Shown: in pieces, positions 16,974-24,734 of the stretch
Layout: each line of letters opens with the position of its first letter
Position numbering within the stretch: the stretch's first letter is position 1
DNA from: Streptomyces sp. SLBN-118
GTDB taxonomy: Bacteria; Actinomycetota; Actinomycetes; Streptomycetales; Streptomycetaceae
Direction: 5' to 3'
Assembly: GCF_006715635.1 (NCBI RefSeq)
Contig: NZ_VFNP01000001.1
Coordinates: forward strand, 3,348,001 to 3,412,000
Length of the DNA: 64,000 nt
Translations under genes and position numbers: made by a program
The notes under the pieces: generated by a model
Told to the model about the DNA's origin: nothing
Databases searched by the model: none
Seen by the model: the letters and a program-made list of their open reading frames with translations, nothing else

Positions 16974-17876
16974 TCACACGGTGAGGCCGCGCACCAGCAG
17001 ATCCAGCAGTGCGCAGCCGAAGAGGGCCATGCCGATGAAGCCGTTGACGGTGAAGAAGGCGCGGTCGAGGCGGGACAGGTCGTGCGGCTTCACGATGGTG
17101 TGCTCGTAGAGGAACGCGGCGCCGACGATCAGCAGGCCCGTCCAGAAGAAGCCGCCCGCCTGCGTGACCAGCGCGTACCAGACCAGGAGGACGGTCGTCA
17201 CGACATGCGCGGCCCGGGCCCCGTACAGCGCGGCCGGGACGCCGAAGCGGGCCGGGACCGACATCACGCCGTGCGCGCGGTCCGCCTGGACGTCCTGGCA
17301 GGCGAAGATCAGGTCGAAGCCTCCGATCCAGACGCCGACGGCGAGACCGAGGATCACCGCGTCCCAGGACCACGCGCCGGTGATGGCGATCCACGCGCCG
17401 ACCGGGCCCATGGCCTGGGCGAGGCCGAGGATGGCATGCGGGAAGTTCGTGAACCTCTTGCCGTACGGATAGACCACCATCGGGATCACGGCGATCGGCG
17501 CGAGGGCGAGGCACAGCGGATTGAGCGCGGCCGCCGCTCCCAGGAAGACGACGACGGCGATCAGAGCGCCGGTCCAGGCGGACCGCACCGACACGGCGCC
17601 GGTCACCAGTTCACGGTTCTCGGTGCGCGGATTGCGGGCGTCGATCTCGCGGTCGATGATCCGGTTGCAGGCCATCGCGAAGGTCCGCAGCCCGACCATG
17701 GCGAGGGTGACCAGCAGCAGCCGCCCCCAGTGGATGTTCCTGTCGAGCTGGAACATCGCGGTCAGCGAGGCGATGTACGCGAAGGGCAGCGCGAAGACCG
17801 AGTGCTCGATCATGACGAGCCGCAGAAACGCCTTGGTCCTGCCGGGTTGCGGGACTGCTGCGGCAGCGCTGCTCAC
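16974..17876 (-). CDS. mqnP: MqnP, UbiA-family prenyltransferase for 1,4-dihydroxy-6-naphthoate
   Basis: A 300-residue polytopic UbiA-superfamily prenyltransferase with about eight membrane helices. The first aspartate-rich motif is NRIIDREID (near residue 72) and the second is DVQADRAHGVMS (near 195). In the futalosine pathway this enzyme prenylates the dihydroxynaphthoate intermediate before UbiD acts. The GTG at 17876 overlaps the ubiD TGA by four bases (GTGA), with AAGGAG eight nt upstream, so translation is coupled. The longer in-frame start at 17894 would sit inside ubiD without its own ribosome binding site. Confidence 0.92.
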   Translation of the reverse strand: MSSAAAAVPQPGRTKAFLRLVMIEHSVFALPFAYIASLTAMFQLDRNIHWGRLLLVTLAMVGLRTFAMACNRIIDREIDARNPRTENRELVTGAVSVRSAWTGALIAVVVFLGAAAALNPLCLALAPIAVIPMVVYPYGKRFTNFPHAILGLAQAMGPVGAWIAITGAWSWDAVILGLAVGVWIGGFDLIFACQDVQADRAHGVMSVPARFGVPAALYGARAAHVVTTVLLVWYALVTQAGGFFWTGLLIVGAAFLYEHTIVKPHDLSRLDRAFFTVNGFIGMALFGCALLDLLVRGLTV

Positions 17877-19324
17877 AGGCCGTACTCCTTCCACCGGCGG
17901 TCGACCTTCGCCGCCGTCTCCGGGTCGGACTCGACCATGTCGGGCCAGCCGCCGTCCCGGACGTACCCCTCCTCGGGGAGCTTCTTCGTCGCGTCGATGC
18001 CCGCCTTGCCGCCCCAGAACTGCTGGTACGAGGCATGGTCGAGATGGTCGACCGGGCCTTCCACGACGGTCAGATCGCGGGCGTAGTCGGTGTTGCCGAG
18101 CGCGCGCCAGGAGACCTCGTGCAGATCGTGCACGTCGCAGTCGGCGTCGACCACGACGATCAGCTTGGTCAGGGACATCATGTGCGCGCCCCAGATCGCG
18201 TGCATGACCTTCTGCGCGTGCTTCGGGTACTTCTTGTCGATCGAGACGATCGCGCAGTTGTGGAAGCCGCCCGACTCGGGCAGGTGGTAGTCCACGATGT
18301 CCGGCACGATGATCTTGAGCAGGGGCAGGAAGAAGCGCTCCGTGGCGCGGCCGAGCGGACCGTCCTCCGTAGGCGGGCGGCCCACCACGATCGACTGGAG
18401 CAGAGGCCGCCGGCGCATGGTCACACAGTCGATGGTCAGCGCCGGGAAGGGTTCCTGCGGTGTGTAGAAACCCGTGTGGTCGCCGAAGGGACCCTCCGGG
18501 AGCATCTCGCCCGGCTCCAGCCAGCCTTCCAGGACCACTTCGGCGTTCGCCGGGACCTGGAGCGGCACCGTCTTGCAGTCGACCATCTCGGTCCGCCTGC
18601 CCGCCACGAAGCCCGCGAAGAGGTACTCGTCGATGTCACCGGGCAGCGGCGCGGTCGACGCGTACGTCACCGCGGGCGGGCAGCCGAAGGCGATCGCGAC
18701 GGGCAGTCGTTCACCGCGCTTGGCCGCCACCTGGTAGTGATTGCGGCTGTCCTTGTGGATCTGCCAGTGCATGCCGATGGTGTTCCGGTCGTGCCGCTGA
18801 AGGCGGTACAGACCGAGGTTGCGCACGCCCGTCTCCGGGTGCTTGGTGTGCGTCAGACCCAGGTTGAAGAAGGAGCCGCCGTCCTTGGGCCAGGTGAACA
18901 GTGCGGGCAGTTCGTCCAGGTCGACGTCGTCACCGCGCAGGACCACCTCCTGCACCGGCGCGTCCTTCACCTTCTTCGGCGGTACGTGCACCATCGTGCC
19001 GAGCTTGCCGAACGCCTCACGGACCCCGACGAAGCCGTGCGGCAGCTCGGGCTTGAGCAGCCCGCCGATCTTGTCGCTGATCTCGGAATAGGACTTCAGG
19101 CCGAGGGCCTTGAGCAGCCGGCGGTCGGTTCCGAAGACGTTCATCGCGAGCGGCATCGCCGACCCGCGGACGTTCTCGAAGAGGAGCGCCGGGCCGCCCG
19201 CCTTGTTCACCCGGTCGACGATCTCCCCGACCTCCAGATACGGGTCGACCTCGGCCTTGATGCGCTTGAGGTCACCCTCGCGCTCCAGCGCCCGGAGCAG
19301 GGAGCGAAGATCGTCGTAAGCCAT
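17873..19324 (-). CDS. ubiD: UbiD-family decarboxylase of menaquinone biosynthesis
   Basis: A 483-residue prenyl-FMN-dependent decarboxylase removing the carboxylate from the prenylated naphthoate intermediate. Family landmarks are AYDDLRSLLRALEREGDLKRI at the start, PGDIDEYLFAGFVAG, PEGPFGDHTGFYTP and the C-terminal DATKKLPEEG. The conserved Glu/Arg/Glu active-site region EGPFGDHTG is intact. It is the first gene of the operon. The ATG at 19324 faces the plus-strand PLDc_N gene across 87 nt, which must contain both promoters. Confidence 0.93.
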   Translation of the reverse strand: MAYDDLRSLLRALEREGDLKRIKAEVDPYLEVGEIVDRVNKAGGPALLFENVRGSAMPLAMNVFGTDRRLLKALGLKSYSEISDKIGGLLKPELPHGFVGVREAFGKLGTMVHVPPKKVKDAPVQEVVLRGDDVDLDELPALFTWPKDGGSFFNLGLTHTKHPETGVRNLGLYRLQRHDRNTIGMHWQIHKDSRNHYQVAAKRGERLPVAIAFGCPPAVTYASTAPLPGDIDEYLFAGFVAGRRTEMVDCKTVPLQVPANAEVVLEGWLEPGEMLPEGPFGDHTGFYTPQEPFPALTIDCVTMRRRPLLQSIVVGRPPTEDGPLGRATERFFLPLLKIIVPDIVDYHLPESGGFHNCAIVSIDKKYPKHAQKVMHAIWGAHMMSLTKLIVVVDADCDVHDLHEVSWRALGNTDYARDLTVVEGPVDHLDHASYQQFWGGKAGIDATKKLPEEGYVRDGGWPDMVESDPETAAKVDRRWKEYGL

Positions 19325-19411
19325 GCGGTCCAGTATCCGGCACGCACTACCCTGGACCCGTCACCGGGGCCGTAGGCAGCCCCGCCACCGCTCCCTGGGG
19401 GAACGCGCCAC

Positions 19412-19822
19412 ATGCTCCGGTATCTGCCCTTCCTACTGGTTCTGGCGCTGTGGATCTACGCCTTCATCGACTGCCTCAACACCCCCGAGCAGGAGGTCAA
19501 GCACCTCCCCAAGGTGGTCTGGGTCATCATCGTGCTGCTCTTCGGCGAGGTCCTGATAGGCCCGATCGCGTGGCTCGTCGCGGGCAAGGGACGCGGGGTG
19601 TCCGCCGACGGCAGCACACCGTCCGAATGGCACCGCAACCGCCGCACCGAGTTTGTGGCGCCGGACGACAACCCGGAGTTCCTGAAGTCCCTCAAGGACG
19701 AGGCTGTGCCTTCAGAAGATGCGAAGGACGAGGCGCTCCTCAAGGACTGGGAGGCGGACCTGCGCCGCCGCGAGGAGGAGCTCAAGCGCCGTGAGAACGG
19801 CGACGATCCCCAGCAGCCCTGA
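19412..19822 (+). CDS. PLDc_N domain small membrane protein
   Basis: A 136-residue protein with two membrane spans in the first 60 residues (LRYLPFLLVLALWIYAFIDCL and LPKVVWVIIVLLFGEVLIGPIAWLVAG). They match the phospholipase D N-terminal (PLDc_N) transmembrane module, here without any HKD catalytic domain. The C-terminal half is hydrophilic, ending in a strongly charged coiled-coil-like helix (DWEADLRRREEELKRREN). Function is unknown. ATG start with GGGGGAACG upstream. It precedes the LysR gene by 21 nt on the same strand and is probably co-transcribed. Confidence 0.85.
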   Translation: MLRYLPFLLVLALWIYAFIDCLNTPEQEVKHLPKVVWVIIVLLFGEVLIGPIAWLVAGKGRGVSADGSTPSEWHRNRRTEFVAPDDNPEFLKSLKDEAVPSEDAKDEALLKDWEADLRRREEELKRRENGDDPQQP

Positions 19823-19843
19823 TGTGGAACTGCGAGCCCTGAC

Positions 19844-20764
19844 ATGGAACTGCGCCTGCTGGTCACCTTCGAGAAGGTCGCCACTGTCCTCAGCTTCACT
19901 CAGGCGGCGGCCGAACTGAGCTACGCCCAGTCCAGCGTCACCAGCCAGATCCGCTCGCTGGAGACCTCTTTGGGCACGGAGCTCTTCGACCGGCTCGGCA
20001 GCCGTATCCGGCTCACCGAGGCGGGCGAGCGGCTGCTGCCCTACGCCCGCCGGATCATCGAGCTATCCGAGGAGGCCAGGGACGCCGTCGCCGGCGCCGA
20101 CGAACCCGCCGGGGCGATCAACGTCGGCACCATGGAGTCGCTGACCTCCTACCGGCTGCCCGCCCTGCTCGAACTGTTCCACCACCGCTATCCTCGGGTG
20201 AGGCTGTCGCTGCGCCCGACGCTGGGGGACGAGACCCGCCAGGCGCTGCGCCAGGGCGTGTACGACATCGGCTTTCTGATGGAACGGGAGACCGAGCACG
20301 CGGGCCTGGAGAGCGAGGTGCTCACCGCCGAACCACTCGTCCTCGTCTGCGCGCCGAACCACCCGCTCGCCGACGCGACCGGGCTCGCGACCATCGATCT
20401 CGCGGACATCCAGCTGGTGGGTACGGAGCCGGGCTGCCCGTACCGCGACCTCTTCGAAAAGGAGCTACGCGAACGCAACGGCGCTCCCCCGCCCTTCATG
20501 GAGTTCGGCACGATCGAGGCGACCAAGCGGGGTGTGGCCGGCGGCCTCGGGGTCGCGCTGCTGCCACGCATGGCGGTGCGCGAGGAGCTGGCGTCGGGGA
20601 CGCTCCTCGCGCTGCCGTGGGAGCCGCCGTTCCAGCTCTACACGCAGGTGGCATGGCGGGAGGGGAAGCGGCTGCCGCGCCATGTGCGGCTGTTCATCGA
20701 CGAGACGATGCGGCTGGTACGGGAGCAGGAGTCGGCCGGCCGGTCCGAGGAGCCGAACCGGTAA
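19844..20764 (+). CDS. LysR-family transcriptional regulator
   Basis: A 306-residue LysR-type regulator. The winged helix-turn-helix occupies residues 1-60 (LRLLVTFEKVATVLSFTQAAAELSYAQSSVTSQIRSLETSLGTELFDR) and the periplasmic-binding-protein-like effector domain about 90-295. The ATG at 19844 follows TGACATGGAACTG. The 3' end overlaps the convergent EamA transporter gene by 71 nt. The transporter is a possible regulatory target, but LysR targets are normally divergent, so this is weak. Confidence 0.92.
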   Translation: MELRLLVTFEKVATVLSFTQAAAELSYAQSSVTSQIRSLETSLGTELFDRLGSRIRLTEAGERLLPYARRIIELSEEARDAVAGADEPAGAINVGTMESLTSYRLPALLELFHHRYPRVRLSLRPTLGDETRQALRQGVYDIGFLMERETEHAGLESEVLTAEPLVLVCAPNHPLADATGLATIDLADIQLVGTEPGCPYRDLFEKELRERNGAPPPFMEFGTIEATKRGVAGGLGVALLPRMAVREELASGTLLALPWEPPFQLYTQVAWREGKRLPRHVRLFIDETMRLVREQESAGRSEEPNR

Positions 20765-21638
20765 CCGTGCGGGCCGGCTTGGCGAGGCTGACCTTCAGGC
20801 TGGCGAGCACGATCAGCGGGACGCCGAGCGCCTGGACGAGGCCGATGTGGTGCCCGTACACCGCCCAGTCGGCGACCATCGCGACGGCCGGGTAGGTGAA
20901 GGCGAGCACGGCGATCTTCGCGGTGGGCAGCTGCTGGTACGCGGCGTACATCAGGACGTACATCAGGCCGGTGTGGATGAGACCGAGGCCGATCAGCCAG
21001 CCCCAGTCGGCGCCGGTCCCGCTCATGGCGCCGAAGTCGGCGAGGGGCAGCAGCAGCGGGATGCCGACGAGGACCTGGACGAGTGCTATCAGGTGCGGGC
21101 GTACCCCCGTGATGCGCTTGGTGACGAGGGTCGACAGGCCGTAGAGGAGCGCGGCGGCGAGCGCCTGGCCGATGCCGAGCAGATAGGTGCTGTCGCCGCC
21201 CGTGAAGTCGCCCGGCGTGACACCGGAGACGAGGATCAGCCCCGCGAAGGCGAGGACGATCCAGCCGGCCTTCGCCGCGGTGAGGCGCTCACGGAAGAGC
21301 AGGGCGCCCAGCAGCACCACGTAGAAGGGCTGCGTGTGGTAGACGACGGTCGCCACGGAGATCGACGTGTTCTCGTACGACTCGAAGAGCAACACCCAGT
21401 TGAAGACGATGAACAGCCCACCGAGCGCGGCCAGTCCGAGCTTCTTCGGGGTGAGGCCGTGGTCACGGAAGTAGCCGCGGGCCAGTGCGTAGCCCCCAAG
21501 GGCGAGCGCGCCGAACAGTACGCGAAAGAAGACGACGTTGAAGGCGGAGGCGCCGGACTCGACGACGAAGATTCCGAGGGTGCCGGACAGGACCATGGCC
21601 GCGGTCAGTTGCAGGGTGCCCTTGCTCTCTGTGTTCAT
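20694..21638 (-). CDS. EamA/DMT-family transporter
   Basis: A 314-residue drug/metabolite transporter with ten predicted membrane helices arranged as two EamA repeats (LSGTLGIFVVESGASAFNVVFFRVLFGALALGGY early; LLGIGQALAAALLYGLSTLVTKRITG at the start of repeat two). The substrate is unknown. The last 25 residues are a proline/arginine-rich tail (TGSAPRTGRPTPAPVPAASSRR) encoded entirely within the overlap with the convergent LysR gene, which suggests the stop has drifted. The ATG at 21638 is divergent from the deaminase gene, with about 108 nt between the starts. Confidence 0.9.
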   Translation of the reverse strand: MNTESKGTLQLTAAMVLSGTLGIFVVESGASAFNVVFFRVLFGALALGGYALARGYFRDHGLTPKKLGLAALGGLFIVFNWVLLFESYENTSISVATVVYHTQPFYVVLLGALLFRERLTAAKAGWIVLAFAGLILVSGVTPGDFTGGDSTYLLGIGQALAAALLYGLSTLVTKRITGVRPHLIALVQVLVGIPLLLPLADFGAMSGTGADWGWLIGLGLIHTGLMYVLMYAAYQQLPTAKIAVLAFTYPAVAMVADWAVYGHHIGLVQALGVPLIVLASLKVSLAKPARTVTGSAPRTGRPTPAPVPAASSRR

Positions 21639-21746
21639 GACCACGACGCTACGAGTGGGGGCCGGACCCGTTCCACCAGCCAGTGGGGCGTCCTGCCGAT
21701 GGGCCGATCGGCGCCGCCGATGACGTAGCTTCGGAAGGTGAGCGTC

Positions 21747-22196
21747 ATGGAGTACGCGCAGTACACGGCATGGCTGCGGACAGCCGTCGAGGAGGCCAGG
21801 ACCGGCCTCTCGGAAGGCGGGATCCCGATCGGGGCCGCGCTGTACGGCCCGGACGGGAGCCTGCTGGGGCGCGGCCACAACCGGCGGGTGCAGGACGGCG
21901 ATCCGTCGATGCACGCGGAAACGGCGGCCTTCCGGGCTGCCGGGCGGCAGCGCTCGTACCGGGGCACGACCATGGTGACGACGCTCTCGCCCTGCTGGTA
22001 CTGCAGCGGCCTGGTCCGGCAGTTCGGGATCTCCCGGGTGGTGATCGGCGAGGCGGCGACCTTCCACGGCGGGCACGACTGGCTGGCGGAAGGTGGCGTG
22101 GAGATCGTGCTGCTGGACGACGCCGAGTGCAGGACCCTGATGGAGGACTTCATCAAGGACCATCCCGACCTGTGGAGTGAGGACATCGGTGACTGA
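21747..22196 (+). CDS. Nucleoside/cytosine deaminase-like zinc protein
   Basis: A 149-residue CMP/dCMP deaminase-fold protein. The zinc site is intact: HAETAAF (His-Ala-Glu near residue 56) and PCWYCSG (the PCxxC motif near 84). The C-terminal FHGGHDWLAEGGVEIVLLDD resembles cytosine deaminases of the yeast type, so free cytosine or a modified base is a possible substrate. The ATG at 21747 has GGAAGG eight nt upstream; the GTG at 21738 lies inside that ribosome binding site. The 3' end overlaps the next gene by 8 nt, so the two are translationally coupled and may act on related compounds. Confidence 0.88.
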   Translation: MEYAQYTAWLRTAVEEARTGLSEGGIPIGAALYGPDGSLLGRGHNRRVQDGDPSMHAETAAFRAAGRQRSYRGTTMVTTLSPCWYCSGLVRQFGISRVVIGEAATFHGGHDWLAEGGVEIVLLDDAECRTLMEDFIKDHPDLWSEDIGD

Positions 22197-23118
22197 ACCC
22201 AGGATTCCCACCATCGACCTGCGCCCCTGGTCCTCTGGGAACCCGGCCGCCCGCGCCGCCGTCGCGGCACGGGTCGACAAGGCCCTGCGGAGCGCCGGAT
22301 TCCTCCTGGTCACGGGCCATGGAGTCGATCCGGGACTGCGCGCACGGATCCGGGGGGCGGCGGGGGAGTTCTTCCGGCTGCCCGAGGCTGCGAAGGAGCA
22401 GTACGCCGTGCGGGTCGGCGGACGCGGCTGGCTGGGCCCGGGCGCGGAGGCCAATGCCTATGCGGAAGGCACCGAGACTCCCCCGGATCTGAAGGAGTCG
22501 CTGTCCTTCGCGGCGGACGAGCCGACCGGCGCCCCGGCGGTGGACGCCGAGTGGTTCCTGCCCAACACCTGGCCGGACGAGGTGCCCCGGCTCAAGGACC
22601 TGGTCGAGACGTATGTCGCGCAGATGCGGGAACTGTCGGACCGGCTCCTGGAACTCCTCGGCGTCGCGCTGGGCGAGCCGGGGACCTTTTTCACCCAGCA
22701 CACCGGGCACCCCACCTGGGGCTTCAACATCAACTGGTACCCGGGCCGGGACCGGCTCGGGGATCCGCAGCCGGGCCAGTTCCGCATCGGCCCGCACACC
22801 GACTTCGGCACGGTCACGGTCCTGGACCGGCAGGTCGGCAGGGGCGGGCTCCAGGTCTTCACCGACGAGGGCGGGTGGGAGGACGCGCCGTACGACCCCG
22901 AGGCATTCACCGTCAACATCGGCGATCTGATGGCCCGCTGGACGGGCGACCGCTGGCGCTCGGGCCGCCACCGGGTCCTGCCGCCGCCCGCGGACGCGCC
23001 CGCGGAGGAGCTGATCTCGCTGGTCTACTTCTACGAGTGCGACCCGGGCACGGACGTCCTGGGCATCGACTCGCACACCTATCTGCGGTCTCAGCTCGAC
23101 GCGATCACGGCCGGCTGA
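22189..23118 (+). CDS. Isopenicillin N synthase-like 2-oxoglutarate/Fe(II) oxygenase
   Basis: A 309-residue non-haem iron oxygenase of the isopenicillin N synthase/DIOX_N family. The N-terminal DIOX_N region is RIPTIDLRPW...GFLLVTGHGV. The iron ligands are H203 and D205 (GPHTDFGT) and H261 (GRHRVLPP). The family includes 2-oxoglutarate oxygenases such as ethylene-forming and flavone-type enzymes, so the substrate is open. The GTG at 22189 has TGAGGA about 6 nt upstream and lies inside the end of the deaminase gene. The 3' end overlaps the convergent SRPBCC gene by 14 nt. Confidence 0.88.
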   Translation: MTEPRIPTIDLRPWSSGNPAARAAVAARVDKALRSAGFLLVTGHGVDPGLRARIRGAAGEFFRLPEAAKEQYAVRVGGRGWLGPGAEANAYAEGTETPPDLKESLSFAADEPTGAPAVDAEWFLPNTWPDEVPRLKDLVETYVAQMRELSDRLLELLGVALGEPGTFFTQHTGHPTWGFNINWYPGRDRLGDPQPGQFRIGPHTDFGTVTVLDRQVGRGGLQVFTDEGGWEDAPYDPEAFTVNIGDLMARWTGDRWRSGRHRVLPPPADAPAEELISLVYFYECDPGTDVLGIDSHTYLRSQLDAITAG

Positions 23119-23614
23119 CGTATTCCTCGCGCAACTCCTGCCGACGCTCTGGTGTCCAGGTCGACCAGTCCGTCACCGGCCGCCCGTCCAGGGCGTCCGC
23201 GAGCAGCTCGAAGTGCTGGTGCCAGTCGGCCAGACGGTCGAGACGGTGCTCGTCCGTACCCCGGAACTCATGGGTGAACCGGAGCACGGTGACGCTCTCG
23301 CCCCCCGCCTCCAGATGAAAGCGGATCCGGCCGTGAAAAGGGTCCAAGGTGTACTCGACGACCCGCTCCATGTCCCAGGCGGTGACGCTGCCCACGGCCA
23401 CCGGCGCGTCCTCGGTGGTGAGCCGTCTCAGCCTGACGGCCCCGCCGATCCTCGGTTCGAGTACTTCCGCGGCGGCGAGCCAGGTGGGCAGCCCCTCAGG
23501 CGTGGCAACGGCGGCCCAGACCCGCACCACCGGATGCGGCAGCCGGAGCCCGAAGTGCAGCAGCTGAATGCTGCCGTCCCGGGTCTCGCTGGTGCCGTGG
23601 CGGATCGCTCCCAT
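23105..23614 (-). CDS. SRPBCC (AHSA1-like) domain protein
   Basis: A 169-residue protein with the START-like SRPBCC fold. It shows the usual LPHPVVRVWAAVATPEGLPTWLA opening, IGGAVRLRR in the middle, and a C-terminal helix with WHQHFELLADALDG, as in AHSA1 proteins that bind hydrophobic ligands. No enzymatic residues can be assigned. It is convergent with the oxygenase, with which it shares 14 bp, and 37 nt from the end of ccsB. Confidence 0.85.
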   Translation of the reverse strand: MGAIRHGTSETRDGSIQLLHFGLRLPHPVVRVWAAVATPEGLPTWLAAAEVLEPRIGGAVRLRRLTTEDAPVAVGSVTAWDMERVVEYTLDPFHGRIRFHLEAGGESVTVLRFTHEFRGTDEHRLDRLADWHQHFELLADALDGRPVTDWSTWTPERRQELREEYVSRP

Positions 23615-23651
23615 GGCACCAGCCTCACGCCCGGGCGGCCGGGCCGCTACC

Positions 23652-24734
23652 TCAGACCCCGGCGTAGGAGTGCTTGCCCGTGACGAAGATGTTCACGCCG
23701 TAGTAGTTGAAGAGCCAGCAGCCGAAGGCGATGAGTGCCAGGGTGGCCGCCTTGCGGCCCTTCCAGCCGGCGGTGGCGCGTGCGTGCAGGTAGCAGGCGT
23801 ACGCGACCCACGTGATGAAGGACCAGACCTCCTTGGGGTCCCAGCCCCAGTAGCGGCCCCAGGCGTCGCCCGCCCAGATCGCGCCCGCGATGATCGTGAA
23901 GGTCCACAGCGGGAAGACCGCGGCGTTGACGCGGTAGGAGAACTTGTCGAGCGAGGCGGCCGAGGGCAGGCGTTCCAGGACCGAGGCGGCGAAGGAGCCG
24001 GGCCTCACGCCGCGGGCCAGCTTGTTCTCGTAGCTGTCGCGGAACAGGTAGAGCAGCGTGCCGACCGCGCCCAGGTAGAAGACCGCGCCGCAGAGGATCG
24101 CGGTGGAGACATGGATCCACAGCCAGTACGAGTGCAGGGCCGGGACCAGCTGGTCGCTGTCGGTGTAGAGCCAGGTGGTGGCGATGCCGAGGTCGAGGAG
24201 GACCGTGGTGACCAGCAGCAGGCCCATCCAGCGGACGTTCTTCCTCGCCAGCAGGAAGCCGAGGTACGCGCCGACCGCCACCGTGGAGAAGGTGAGGGAG
24301 AACTCGTACATGTTGCCCCAGGGGGCCCGCTGCACCGACATCGCGCGCGCGACGACGCCACCCGCCTCGATGAGGAAGGCCAGGACCGTCAGCGAGACGG
24401 CGATCCGTCCGTACAGGTCACCCCTCTCGGTGCCGCCGGCCGCGCCGGGACCGTCCGGGACGTCGCGGGTGCCGGTCGCGGAGCGGGTGATGACCTTGGG
24501 CGTGTCCAGTACGGCGGTGCCCCCGGCCTGCTTGACCCGGACCGTGACCGAAGGGGCGGCGGCGGACCCTGCGCCGGTGAGCGCGGCGGCCGTGCGGCCG
24601 ACCTTGCTTCGGCTGCCGAAGACCCATTCCGCGATGTGCGCGAAAAAGGCCAGCGTGTAGACGGCCATCGACGAATAGACCAGCACATTGCTGATGTGCG
24701 CGAAATTCTCGTTGGTTGCGGCGGCGAGAGTCAC
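23652..24734 (-). CDS. ccsB: Cytochrome c biogenesis protein CcsB/ResC
   Basis: A 360-residue membrane protein of System II cytochrome c maturation. With ResB it carries haem across the membrane and attaches it to apocytochromes. The haem-handling WWD-type signature is intact: WGWDPKEVWSFITWVAYACYLH near residue 295. There are eight or so membrane helices, with a charged cytoplasmic loop near residues 45-100. The GTG at 24734 overlaps the resB TGA (GTGA), so the genes are coupled. It is the last gene of resA-ccdA-resB-ccsB. Confidence 0.94.
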   Translation of the reverse strand: MTLAAATNENFAHISNVLVYSSMAVYTLAFFAHIAEWVFGSRSKVGRTAAALTGAGSAAAPSVTVRVKQAGGTAVLDTPKVITRSATGTRDVPDGPGAAGGTERGDLYGRIAVSLTVLAFLIEAGGVVARAMSVQRAPWGNMYEFSLTFSTVAVGAYLGFLLARKNVRWMGLLLVTTVLLDLGIATTWLYTDSDQLVPALHSYWLWIHVSTAILCGAVFYLGAVGTLLYLFRDSYENKLARGVRPGSFAASVLERLPSAASLDKFSYRVNAAVFPLWTFTIIAGAIWAGDAWGRYWGWDPKEVWSFITWVAYACYLHARATAGWKGRKAATLALIAFGCWLFNYYGVNIFVTGKHSYAGV

